From NCBI GenBank assembly GCA_028284365.1, contig JANQRW010000027.1:1-64000 (forward strand): 64,000 bases of DNA, read 5' to 3'. The stretch's first letter is position 1. Each line of letters starts with the position of its first letter. A model generated the notes under the pieces. It was given only the letters and a program-made list of their open reading frames with translations, was not told the DNA's origin and searched no databases. Below are positions 26,993 through 35,707 of the stretch, piece by piece. The translations under genes were made by a program, and so were the position numbers. The stretch comes from Marinicella sp. (GTDB lineage: Bacteria > Pseudomonadota > Gammaproteobacteria > Xanthomonadales > Marinicellaceae).

Positions 26993-29161
26993 ATGAAGTA
27001 TTTATTATGCCTCACCATGGCACTAGCAGTAACTCAATCACATGCCGGTGGCATCACTGAGCTTGAGAATTTATTGATCACAGAAATTGTAGCCACTCCA
27101 ACCGCAGGAGAGTTTATAGAAATCCACAATGCTGGCTCAACAACTCTGGATTTAAGTGATGTCTATCTAACCGATGCCACATTTTCTAATGGCAATGTAT
27201 ACTATTACCAACTGGTAGAAGGTGGAGCCAGCTCAGGTGGTGGCGGTGGTTTTGCTGATTTTTTTGCCAGATTTCCTGATGGAGCGACCATTGGGGCGGG
27301 TGAATATCAAACCGTTGCATTGAATGGAGCAGCTGACTTTAACACCACATATGGCCTTGATCCAAATTACGAATTATACGGTGCTGATATCAATGTGCCG
27401 AACATGCGTGAAGCACGTCCTAATTCGATCAATAACCAAGGTGGACTCACCAGTGGTAACAACAATGGCGAAGTGGCTGTCTTGTTTTACTGGAACGGCA
27501 GCACTGATCTGGTTCAGGATTTGGATTATGTGTTGTGGGGCGATAAAGTTGAAGCCATTGATAAAACGGGTATCAGTATTGACGGCCCTGATGGGGACAG
27601 CACCACATCAATGTACAACAATGAAACCGCCATCAGTTCACAGGATGTGATTGATCAGAATTCACACGCAAGCGGTAACAGCTGGCAACGCATCGACTTA
27701 ACTGAAGGCGCTGAGACCAAGACCGGAGGGAACGGCATCACTGGTCATGATGAGACTTCTGAAAACTGGAGTTTTACCTTTGGTGAAGATCAACCAACAC
27801 CCAATGCAGCATCTAACATTGCTCCCCCAGTACCTCAATTTGTTATCAATGAAATAGATGCAGTCAGTAATGGGGCGGATTTCATTGAAATATTTGGTAT
27901 GCCTAACACCGGCACCGATGGTTACACTGTGGTTCTGTATGACGGTGACACTGACCTGGCGACCAATGTGATCAGCCTAGATTCATTAACAACCGATGCC
28001 AATGGTTATTTGTTATTAAATGAAACGCTTGAAGACGGTGCTGATGCAGTGGCTTTGTATGTTTCTGATTCAATGAATTTCATGGCAGGTGATGCCATCA
28101 CGACCAATAACATCATGGATGCGATTGTTTACAGTTCAGGCCAAGCTGATGATGCAGAATTGTTGAGTTTATTAAACCCAGGCCAACCACAAGTTAACGA
28201 AGACGCCAATGGCAATGCCTTGACTGAATCATTGATTCGCTGTGCCAATGGCTCAGGCGGCCAACTAAACACCACCTCATTCAAGGCTTTCACACCATCA
28301 CCTGGTGCTGAAAATGCCAACTGTGTGACTTTTGGTGATTATTATGCCACTGCAGATGACACCAATGCACAGACCTTAAGAGATACTTTACATGACATCA
28401 TCGATGACCATATGGTCTTCCCTTATTCTTCAGGCTCAGAGGACACCTGGGATATCTTGTCAATTGCTGACGAAGACCCACAAGTGCCTGGTCAAGTCTG
28501 GATGATTTATAAAAACAACAATTACACCTGGCAAGGTGGCGGCCAACAAGCCTATAACCGCGAGCACACATGGCCTCAGTCTTATGGTTTCAGCTCGGGT
28601 GCTCTAGGCGATAACAATGCCGCAAGAACCGACACTCACCACTTGATGTTATCTGATGTAGGTTATAACAGCGACCGTGGTAACTTGTATTTTGATAATT
28701 GTACAACTGGCTGTACCAGCAGAGCAACAGATCCACATGAGAACCCTAACACGCCACAAATGGATACTGTAGGCGGTCCGAATGATGTGAATTTATTTGA
28801 TGGAAAGTCATTTGAAGTTTGGGATTTTCGCAAAGGTGACATTGCTCGTGCCATGTTCTATATGGATGTTCGTTATGCCGGTGATGTTTCCGGTGAGGTT
28901 GATCTTCAATTAACTGATAATGCCAGCTTGATTCAAACTGGCGATCCATATATGGGTCTATTGTCTGTTTTATTACAATGGCATATTGATGACCCAGTTG
29001 ATGACATTGAAAGAAATCGCAACGATTTCATATTCACCAAACAACTGAATCGAAATCCATTCATCGATCATCCAGAGTGGGTAGAATGTATCTTTGTTAC
29101 AGGGGGTAGCTGTTCAACAGTTGTTGCAGATGACCTCATTTTCGAAAATGGATTTGAATAA
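26993..29161 (+). CDS. Secreted endonuclease I (EndA/NucM family) with lamin-tail domains
   Basis: The 722-residue exported nuclease has a signal peptide (MKYLLCLTMALAVTQSHA), a lamin-tail-like domain at about 25-150 (LLITEIVATPTAGEFIEIHN), a second at about 282-370 (FVINEIDAVSNGADFIEIFG), and the endonuclease I domain at about 455-700 with REHTWPQSYGF (about 522) and DTHHLMLSDVGYNSDRGN (about 546). It probably degrades extracellular DNA for nutrients. The ATG at 26993 is preferred over 26981 because it gives a clean signal peptide 6 bases after GAGA. The C terminus ends DDLIFENGFE, shared in form with other exported proteins here. Confidence 0.88.
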   Translation: MKYLLCLTMALAVTQSHAGGITELENLLITEIVATPTAGEFIEIHNAGSTTLDLSDVYLTDATFSNGNVYYYQLVEGGASSGGGGGFADFFARFPDGATIGAGEYQTVALNGAADFNTTYGLDPNYELYGADINVPNMREARPNSINNQGGLTSGNNNGEVAVLFYWNGSTDLVQDLDYVLWGDKVEAIDKTGISIDGPDGDSTTSMYNNETAISSQDVIDQNSHASGNSWQRIDLTEGAETKTGGNGITGHDETSENWSFTFGEDQPTPNAASNIAPPVPQFVINEIDAVSNGADFIEIFGMPNTGTDGYTVVLYDGDTDLATNVISLDSLTTDANGYLLLNETLEDGADAVALYVSDSMNFMAGDAITTNNIMDAIVYSSGQADDAELLSLLNPGQPQVNEDANGNALTESLIRCANGSGGQLNTTSFKAFTPSPGAENANCVTFGDYYATADDTNAQTLRDTLHDIIDDHMVFPYSSGSEDTWDILSIADEDPQVPGQVWMIYKNNNYTWQGGGQQAYNREHTWPQSYGFSSGALGDNNAARTDTHHLMLSDVGYNSDRGNLYFDNCTTGCTSRATDPHENPNTPQMDTVGGPNDVNLFDGKSFEVWDFRKGDIARAMFYMDVRYAGDVSGEVDLQLTDNASLIQTGDPYMGLLSVLLQWHIDDPVDDIERNRNDFIFTKQLNRNPFIDHPEWVECIFVTGGSCSTVVADDLIFENGFE

Positions 29162-29182
29162 TTCAATAAAATAAGTCAACCC

Positions 29183-29211
29183 AAAGGCTGGTCAATGACT
29201 GGCCTTTTTTT
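29183..29211 (+). terminator. Terminator after the endonuclease gene
   Basis: AAAGGC(TG)GTCA pairs imperfectly with TGAC(TG)GCCTTT and a run of seven T follows on the plus strand. It lies just after the endonuclease stop and before the convergent dgt gene. Confidence 0.75.
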
Positions 29212-29218
29212 ATTACGA

Positions 29219-30721
29219 TCAATTAGCTACAGTTAATAGTTGATACTCATCCAAAGCACTGTGATCGGTCATGGCGCTGATGTGATCCTGAATTAAACGA
29301 CAACGGTAATAAAATTCCCACAAACCATCATCTTCAGTTATTGATTCAATACTCTTCAAATAAGCTTTTACTATTTTTTTGTCTATTCGATTAAGCAATA
29401 AAGCTTGGTAACTCATGCCCTTTGTATTGCCATTTGCCAGATCATTAAAACACCTAGCAGAAAGTTTCAATAAACCACCATATATGCCTAACAAACCAGT
29501 GATGATGCGATGGCCCTGTAATTCTAAATCCTGTACTTCCTGGTGATTGAATACATGTTGGTAACCAACCTCTTTGAAGGTTTTAACTATTTGATTGGCC
29601 ACACCACCATCTTCTAACAAAGCTTGATTGAGGCTACCTTCATAGACAGCTTCAATGTTGTCAATAAATCTTTGTGCCACATGCTCCACCAGATGGTGAA
29701 TCAAATTCACCCTCAGTTTTAAGAAATATTCATGATTGTGATTGATGGTGTCTTTCTGACCTGCAGCAGTGGCCATTGCCAATACATCTTTAAAGCTGTT
29801 GTGGTTGCCCATGAATGATAAGATGTTCTCAGCATCAAGGTCTCCACCTTGTAATACAAACATATCCACCAACAACCGACTTAACTCCGCCAGACTTAGA
29901 ATCCCTTTCTCAACCGCATCTTCTAAGTCTGCCAAACAATAAGCAATGTCATCCGCCGCTTCCATCACATAACTGAATGCATGTCGATGCCCTGCTTTGA
30001 TTTCCAAAGCATCAAGCATATCAACCACAAAATCCTGTTCTGACAGATAATATCCAGGCTTTTTCTTCAGGTAATTTAAAGCTTCTCCAGTTTTTGGCTT
30101 GGGCTCAAAAGCCGCTCTGGTGTATTTTAAAATACTCGCTGACTGAGCATACGTTAAGTTCATTTGTTGTAACGAAAAGGTCAACCGAATGGCTTGGGCA
30201 TTGCCCTCAAACTGCCTTAAATCAGCAACCATCTTTTGGGCTAAGTCTGAATTTTCAGCATCCTCGAAGAATTCTGATTGAGTCAGGTGATCATCAAACC
30301 ACTGTGAAATTGCCACTTCACCAAAATGTCCAAAAGGCGGGTTACCAATATCGTGCATCAAACAAGCCATTTCGACCAAAGATTCAACTGCAGCTTGTAA
30401 ACCGCTTAAACCATAAGCCTCACTCTTTTCTGCCAGCTTTTTAAAAACAGTTTTTACAATATAGCGACCGTTTTGTTGCACTTCCATTGAATGTGTCAAA
30501 CGTGAGCGAACTGCAGCATTGCGCTCTAATGGAAATACTTGGGTTTTTTGCTGCAGCCTACGCACAGAAGCTGAGTTAATGATTCTACCTCGATCTGACT
30601 CTAAAGCCAGTTCAATTTGTTGTGATGAACTCTTGGCTGTTTTTATTGAACTGAAAGGTCTTTGAACATTCAGTTTTTTCCTGAAGTTTATTTTGGTATG
30701 TGTAGAAGTGCTGTTTTGCAT
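29219..30721 (-). CDS. dgt: dGTP triphosphohydrolase (dGTPase)
   Basis: This HD-domain enzyme hydrolyses dGTP to deoxyguanosine and triphosphate, controlling dNTP pools. The 500-residue product has RSRLTHSMEVQ (first HD His at 77), HDIGNPPFGHFGE (His123-Asp124) and the downstream segment VMEAADDIAYCLADLEDA, all classical. Its length matches the Dgt class of about 500 residues in proteobacteria. It is convergent with the endonuclease gene. Confidence 0.93.
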   Translation of the reverse strand: MQNSTSTHTKINFRKKLNVQRPFSSIKTAKSSSQQIELALESDRGRIINSASVRRLQQKTQVFPLERNAAVRSRLTHSMEVQQNGRYIVKTVFKKLAEKSEAYGLSGLQAAVESLVEMACLMHDIGNPPFGHFGEVAISQWFDDHLTQSEFFEDAENSDLAQKMVADLRQFEGNAQAIRLTFSLQQMNLTYAQSASILKYTRAAFEPKPKTGEALNYLKKKPGYYLSEQDFVVDMLDALEIKAGHRHAFSYVMEAADDIAYCLADLEDAVEKGILSLAELSRLLVDMFVLQGGDLDAENILSFMGNHNSFKDVLAMATAAGQKDTINHNHEYFLKLRVNLIHHLVEHVAQRFIDNIEAVYEGSLNQALLEDGGVANQIVKTFKEVGYQHVFNHQEVQDLELQGHRIITGLLGIYGGLLKLSARCFNDLANGNTKGMSYQALLLNRIDKKIVKAYLKSIESITEDDGLWEFYYRCRLIQDHISAMTDHSALDEYQLLTVAN

Positions 30722-30756
30722 CTGCGCATTTTAATACATAACAAAACATACTTTTG

Positions 30757-30840
30757 GAACTTCATTCATTTTTGTTTCCAACAAAAGTGAAAAAGCCCAA
30801 CAATATTCCTTAGTATGGCTTACAACCTCAGGCGAGCGAC
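30757..30840. repeat. Interspersed repeat, family A, degenerate copy 3
   Basis: CTTCATTCATTTTTGTTTCCAACAAAAGTGAA repeats the family A hairpin, followed by GCCCAACAATATTCCT, the shared terminus with changes. The next bases, TATGGCTTACAACCTC, match the family in the opposite orientation, so this copy is rearranged or a fusion of two. It fills the dgt-to-usp gap. Confidence 0.55.
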
Positions 30841-30928
30841 GCCACTCTCACTAGACTTATTGACTTCAATCAAATAACTGTAAATAATCTGATGTTAAAA
30901 TAATAATCTATTGACACTGGGAATCGTT

Positions 30929-31369
30929 ATGCCACTTTACCAAAAAACCATCGTTGCCATTGATCCCTGCGTTGAGTCCAATGACTTGATCGAAAAGGCC
31001 ATCAGCATCACAACAGATAAAAACAACATCACCTTAGTTCATGTGATGGAAATCATGTGTGCCTTACCAACAGCTCCCTATGCACCCGTGGTTTTGGACA
31101 CCAGCCAAATTGAATCCCAAGTCAAAAACTCAGCCATGGAACACCTCAAAGCGTTAACAGAAAAACACAGTTTACAACCCAACGCCTTTAAAATCCTCAG
31201 TGGCAGTACCGCTGCTGCCATCAAAGCCCATGCCGAAGATAACAATTGTGATGCCATTATCATTGGCTCTCACGGCCGCCATGGATTAGGTTTATTACTC
31301 GGCTCCACCTCCAGCGGCGTGATTCACGGCTGTACCTGCGATGTACTGGTGGTACGCTTGAAGGAATAA
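30929..31369 (+). CDS. Universal stress protein family
   Basis: The 146-residue UspA-superfamily protein has the ATP-binding signature near its C terminus: GSHGRHGLGLLLGST, fitting G-x2-G-x9-G-(S/T), followed by the strand VIHGCTCDVLVVRL. Such single-domain proteins help survival under stress by an undefined mechanism. The ATG at 30929 gives the family N-terminus PLYQKTIVAIDP; the upstream TTG at 30911 adds six residues without support. Confidence 0.9.
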   Translation: MPLYQKTIVAIDPCVESNDLIEKAISITTDKNNITLVHVMEIMCALPTAPYAPVVLDTSQIESQVKNSAMEHLKALTEKHSLQPNAFKILSGSTAAAIKAHAEDNNCDAIIIGSHGRHGLGLLLGSTSSGVIHGCTCDVLVVRLKE

Positions 31370-31434
31370 CACCAGTTAAAACGTGAAAGGATTCTTGTGA
31401 ATGTATTGTTTCGCCCAGCCTAAGTAAAATCGCA

Positions 31435-31454
31435 CACTGAGCGGAGTCGAAGTG
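31435..31454 (+). repeat. Single arm of the TTCGACTCCGCTCAG repeat
   Basis: CACTGAGCGGAGTCGAAGTG is itself a near palindrome and matches the arms at 5475-5495 and 5628-5642. It lies in the 214-base gap before the EEP-family gene, which otherwise shows nothing recognisable. Confidence 0.6.
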
Positions 31455-31583
31455 TAAACCTACTGACTTTCTCTGTAGCTTAAATGGAACACCGTAGCCC
31501 CAAACCCAAAGGGTGTTCTTTATTAATCAGCAGAAAACCAAAGAATAAGGTAAAATTATGGTTTTAAGGATCCAGCGCTACTT

Positions 31584-32345
31584 TTGCAGCAAATTAAATT
31601 AGTCACTTATAACATTCATCGCGCCATTGGCATTGATCGCAAGTTTGCACCAGAACGTATCATCGACATCCTTAACAACTTTGGTGCTGATGTTGTTTTA
31701 TTACAAGAGGTCGATGAGGGTGTACCTCGTTCCAATGAATTGAATTTGGCCAAGATATTGGCACAAGCCTGTAATTATCCCTATTTTGCGTTGAGCCACA
31801 ACGTAACATTGAAGAAAGGCAGTTATGGCAATGCCACCCTGAGTCGTTTTCCCATCATCAAACAAAACAACATTGATTTAACCATTGCCGACAAAAAGAA
31901 ACGCGGCTGTCAACATACCACGCTGAAACTTAATAATGGTCGTGGTAAAAAGAATGAACTCGAAGTATTTAACTTACACTTGGGTTTATCAGCTCGCGAA
32001 CGTGAAAAACAAGCTGGGAAATTATTCAAGTCAGAAGAGTTTCTGTCACTTAAATCCGAACACAATTGTATTGTAGGTGGTGATTTTAATGATTGGCGTT
32101 CCATGCTCAGAGCACTTTTTATCATTGGCAAGGATTTTGAATGTGCCACTGACAAGACTTCGCTGAGAGGTTCTGAAATTGCCATGAAAACCTATCCATC
32201 TTTTGCCCCGCGAGGTGGACTTGATAGAATATATTATCGTGGTAAATTGAAGTGTGTAGAAGTTGGCAGCACCAAAATGCGCATCGCCAAGGTAGCCAGT
32301 GACCACTTACCCGTATTTACCACCTTTGAGGTTGATGTTTCATGA
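31584..32345 (+). CDS. Endonuclease/exonuclease/phosphatase (EEP) family protein
   Basis: The 253-residue metal-dependent hydrolase has the four EEP signatures: TYNIHRAIG (about 8-16), LLQEVD (39-44), GGDFNDW (about 163-169) and SDHLPV (about 241-246). Related bacterial proteins may act on phospholipids or nucleic acids, and the substrate cannot be told from sequence. The start is TTG at 31584; the nearby ATG at 31558 is in another frame. It ends by overlapping deoB (ATGA), so the two are co-translated. Confidence 0.85.
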   Translation: MQQIKLVTYNIHRAIGIDRKFAPERIIDILNNFGADVVLLQEVDEGVPRSNELNLAKILAQACNYPYFALSHNVTLKKGSYGNATLSRFPIIKQNNIDLTIADKKKRGCQHTTLKLNNGRGKKNELEVFNLHLGLSAREREKQAGKLFKSEEFLSLKSEHNCIVGGDFNDWRSMLRALFIIGKDFECATDKTSLRGSEIAMKTYPSFAPRGGLDRIYYRGKLKCVEVGSTKMRIAKVASDHLPVFTTFEVDVS

Positions 32346-33565
32346 AAAGAGCAATTATTCTGGTTATGGATTCACTGGGTATAGGCGTCAGCGCTGATGC
32401 CCATTTGTATGGTGATGAAGGTGCCAATACTTTGGGTAGCATTGCGACACGATGTGCAGCTGGTTTGGCTGATGATAAAGAAAGGCAAGGCCCCTTGAGG
32501 ATTCCAAACCTGATGCGGCTGGGGCTGGGTGCAGCACAAATGGCCAGTTCAGGCACACCATTAAAAGGCATCACTGAATGTACTGATATTAAAGCCAGCT
32601 ATGGTTTTGCCATTGAACAAAGCAAAGACAAAGACACGCCCAGCGGCCACTGGGAAATGGCGGGTGTGCCTGTGCCATTCAAATGGGGTACATTTCCCCA
32701 AAAAGAACCTTGCTTTCCCGATGAATTAATCAGTCAATTCATAAAAAAAGCTGATTTACCCGGGATTTTGGGCAACTGTCATGCTTCAGGTACAGAAATC
32801 ATCAAACACTTGGGCCAAGAACACATCAGAACAGGCAAACCCATCTGTTACACTTCGGCTGATTCAGTGTTCCAAATTGCCGCTCATGAGCAATATTTTG
32901 GCTTGGATAGGTTACTAGAAATATCAGTCATTGCCAAAGATTTAGTCGATGATTTGAACATCGCCCGAGTCATTGCACGTCCTTTTATTGGCGATGATAC
33001 CGAAACATTCCAACGCACCGCCAATCGTAAAGATTTAACCACTCCACCAATTGATGATACATTATTGGATGTGTTAACCAGAGCTGGTGGTGAAGTTATT
33101 TCCGTGGGTAAAATTTCTGACATCTTTGCTGGTCGAGGCATCACAAAATGTGTTAAAGGTAAAAATAACATGGCTTTATTCGACGCTATGCTGACCGAAT
33201 TTAAAAGCGCTCAAGACAATACCTTGGTGTTTGTTAATTTCGTCGACTTCGACAGCCACTTCGGGCACCGCCGTGATGTGGTTGGTTATGCCAAAGCATT
33301 GGAAGCATTTGATGCGCGTTTGCCGGAGTTGGAAGCACTGATGCAAGTCAGTGATGTTGCTTTGATTACAGCTGACCACGGCTGCGACCCTACCTTTCCC
33401 GGTTCGGATCACACTCGAGAACATGTACCCATGTTATTCTTTGGGCCAGGCGTTAAAACCCAAAATCTAGGTGCCAGAGGGTCTTTTGCAGATATGGGGC
33501 AGACCTTAGCCAGTTATTTTGGCACAGAGCCGTTAGCGCATGGCTTATCCATCAAACTGAATTAA
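32342..33565 (+). CDS. deoB: Phosphopentomutase
   Basis: DeoB interconverts (deoxy)ribose 1- and 5-phosphates in nucleoside salvage. The 407-residue protein of the alkaline-phosphatase superfamily shows the metal-binding motifs MDSLGIG (Asp10), [11 protein letters not shown] (about 98-108) and [19 protein letters not shown] near the C terminus (about 342-360). It is coupled to the upstream EEP gene by ATGA overlap, unusual since deoB normally sits with deoA/deoD; none of those is present. Confidence 0.95.
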   Translation: MKRAIILVMDSLGIGVSADAHLYGDEGANTLGSIATRCAAGLADDKERQGPLRIPNLMRLGLGAAQMASSGTPLKGITECTDIKASYGFAIEQSKDKDTPSGHWEMAGVPVPFKWGTFPQKEPCFPDELISQFIKKADLPGILGNCHASGTEIIKHLGQEHIRTGKPICYTSADSVFQIAAHEQYFGLDRLLEISVIAKDLVDDLNIARVIARPFIGDDTETFQRTANRKDLTTPPIDDTLLDVLTRAGGEVISVGKISDIFAGRGITKCVKGKNNMALFDAMLTEFKSAQDNTLVFVNFVDFDSHFGHRRDVVGYAKALEAFDARLPELEALMQVSDVALITADHGCDPTFPGSDHTREHVPMLFFGPGVKTQNLGARGSFADMGQTLASYFGTEPLAHGLSIKLN

Positions 33566-33574
33566 TCCTTAGCC

Positions 33575-34111
33575 CTATTCAAATGAGTTCCGAAAAATAA
33601 CATCACTTTGCTGAAGGGCCAATGCAGAATTATCCTCTCTGACAAAGCGGTAGAAATTTTGTGCTGCCCCAGTCCCCGTAGTACCCTCTAAAACATAACC
33701 CAAGACATATACCGGACCCACAGGTTCTGCTGGCGGAATCCAGAACAGGACTTTAGTGGTCAGGCCCAAACGATCGGCATGAGTTACAGACATTGCCTGG
33801 TTGTCGCAACCACGAACTTGGGTATCGGGTGAGAAGGTACCCACTTTATTGCCTTGTTCATCAACAACGGTAAACATCAAACCCAGAAATGAATCCCCTG
33901 CGATGGTTATTTCCACATGCTCGAAAGTGTTGTATTCACTGACGTTAGCTGTCAGTTGATAAGTGCCTGAATTGAAATTACGGGTGCGAGTTGTCATACC
34001 AGTGATGTTGCTGAAATCAGCCAAAACATCACACACAGGAGCCCCAGTCGGTAAAGCCAATATGGTTTTAGGCAATAAAAGTAATACCCATACAAGTATT
34101 AAATTCTTCAT
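33575..34111 (-). CDS. Secreted protein with IFRNSFE C-terminus
   Basis: The 178-residue exported protein has a signal peptide (MKNLILVWVLLLLPKTILA) and a beta-rich mature part (YQLTANVSEYNTFEHVEITI, VVDEQGNKVGTF). I do not recognise the family. The last residues SDVIFRNSFE follow a polar linker, exactly as in the endonuclease ending at 29161 and the protein ending at 58898. It is convergent with deoB and downstream of the rhomboid gene on the minus strand, which could suggest proteolytic handling, but that is speculation. Confidence 0.75.
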   Translation of the reverse strand: MKNLILVWVLLLLPKTILALPTGAPVCDVLADFSNITGMTTRTRNFNSGTYQLTANVSEYNTFEHVEITIAGDSFLGLMFTVVDEQGNKVGTFSPDTQVRGCDNQAMSVTHADRLGLTTKVLFWIPPAEPVGPVYVLGYVLEGTTGTGAAQNFYRFVREDNSALALQQSDVIFRNSFE

Positions 34112-34205
34112 GATTCCCTCTCTTTTTGTTCAATCATTCAATCTAACACAAATGTATCATACAAATGTTAGTAAATCGTTATCAACAAAGCTTATCTTTG
34201 CAGGA

Positions 34206-34820
34206 TCAGAGCCAACCAGGATTTAACAATTGATTGAAGAACACACGCAATAACCTGGGTTCTAAAACCAAAGTAACAATGACCCCATACAATGCCCCAA
34301 ACAAGTGCGCGCTGTGGTTGATGTTGTCGTTATTCTGTTTTCCAGCCCAAATACTGTACCAGACATAACCCACAGCAAAAACAATGGCAGGAACTGGAAT
34401 GGCCCCAAACAAATACAACAACTCCCAAGGTGCAAACAAAATAAAAGCAAACAACACTGCTGAAACCGCACCGGAGGCACCTAAACTCATATAATTTCGG
34501 TCATTTTTATGTTTAATATACGAAGGCAACATCGCCACAACTATGCCACCCAAATAAAAAAGCACAAAACCAGCGCCGCCCAAATGCTGTCGATAAAAAC
34601 CTTCCAGGTAACTACCAAAAAAGTAAAAGGTAAACATATTGAATAACAGATGCATCCCATCGGCATGAATAAAGCCATGTGTAATAAAACGTTCAATTTG
34701 GCCTTCTTTGATCGCTGGTGACCAAAAGATCAGTCGTTCTAATATCTGGCGGTTTTGCCAAGCCAAGTATGTGGTCACACAAGTGACGGCTATGATGATG
34801 ATTGTCTGATTAATTTCCAT
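34206..34820 (-). CDS. Rhomboid-family intramembrane serine protease
   Basis: The 204-residue membrane protease has six hydrophobic segments. Key residues are the HGFIHADGMHLLFNMFTFYFF segment (read in two parts), the catalytic Ser in GASGAVSA (about 112-119) and the catalytic His in SAHLFGALYG (about 170-179). Rhomboids cut transmembrane substrates. This is a compact bacterial form with no soluble domain. It lies between the GDPD and secreted-protein genes on the same strand. Confidence 0.88.
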   Translation of the reverse strand: MEINQTIIIIAVTCVTTYLAWQNRQILERLIFWSPAIKEGQIERFITHGFIHADGMHLLFNMFTFYFFGSYLEGFYRQHLGGAGFVLFYLGGIVVAMLPSYIKHKNDRNYMSLGASGAVSAVLFAFILFAPWELLYLFGAIPVPAIVFAVGYVWYSIWAGKQNNDNINHSAHLFGALYGVIVTLVLEPRLLRVFFNQLLNPGWL

Positions 34821-34951
34821 GTTAACTGAGTGGTTATGATGGAACCAGTTTAACCATTCACTTTAAATCTGACAAGGACGGTACACTAGTTTGGTTAAAG
34901 CAGTGGAAGATAACACAGGAAGGCTGATCATCACAATTCTCCAAAATCAAC

Positions 34952-35707
34952 TTAAAATTTCAAAAAATCCGTATAAATACCGGAAACACCGTACTTTCCT
35001 GCTAATTTGGATTTAGTGGTTTCTTTATTGATGGTGTAAACAAAAATATTGTGACGTTTGAGTAATTTTCTCAAAGTGCGGTTTCTTGCCTGCCTGGCTC
35101 GCATTGACAAAGCAAACAAACGCATATTTTCACTTAACTCAACCACTGACTTATTGCTGCCTTTGTACTGATACAAAATCCAAATTAAGTCTTCAAAACC
35201 CCACCCTTTCAATACAGCATATTCTTCTGGTTGATAGAATTGCGGTATGAATTGGTTTTTGAACTCAGGGTATTTCTTGATAATTAATTCAATGCCTTTG
35301 AGGTTATGGTGTTTGATGTCAGTGATGATTCTGACTTTGGGCTTATCAGCCAGCCAAACCGCCAGGCTATCTAATGTACATGGTCGATAATTTGGATGGT
35401 CTTCAACCAATTGTTTGAATTGCGCCAGCGGTATGGGGTTTTTAACCTTTAATCCGAATATATTTCTGAAAGTTTTACCCCAATCATGTAAACACACCAG
35501 CTCACCATCACTGGTCCAGGAAAAATCCATTTCCATGAATTTAAAACCACTCTGGTAACTACCATTCAGCGCATCAATAGAATTGGTGTAAGTCAAGCCA
35601 TCATAACCGCCACCGGCATGAGCAATCATCAACGGTTCTGCATTGATATTATCAACCACCATTATGAACAACCATAAATATTTAAACACGCGTGTGTTTG
35701 AGGGCAT
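34952..35707 (-). CDS. Exported GDPD-family phosphodiesterase
   Basis: The 251-residue protein has a signal-peptide-like N-terminus (VFKYLWLFIMVVDNINA) followed by IAHAGGGYDGLTYTNSIDAL, EMDFSWTSDGELVCLHDWG and a C-terminal YTINKETTKSKL. These match the glycerophosphodiester phosphodiesterase TIM barrel: the Asp/Asp metal pair and HD motif are kept, but the usual HRG reads HAG, so activity or substrate may differ. It overlaps the upstream acetyl-CoA hydrolase-like gene by 26 bases. It may recycle lipid head groups in the periplasm. Confidence 0.82.
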   Translation of the reverse strand: MPSNTRVFKYLWLFIMVVDNINAEPLMIAHAGGGYDGLTYTNSIDALNGSYQSGFKFMEMDFSWTSDGELVCLHDWGKTFRNIFGLKVKNPIPLAQFKQLVEDHPNYRPCTLDSLAVWLADKPKVRIITDIKHHNLKGIELIIKKYPEFKNQFIPQFYQPEEYAVLKGWGFEDLIWILYQYKGSNKSVVELSENMRLFALSMRARQARNRTLRKLLKRHNIFVYTINKETTKSKLAGKYGVSGIYTDFLKF

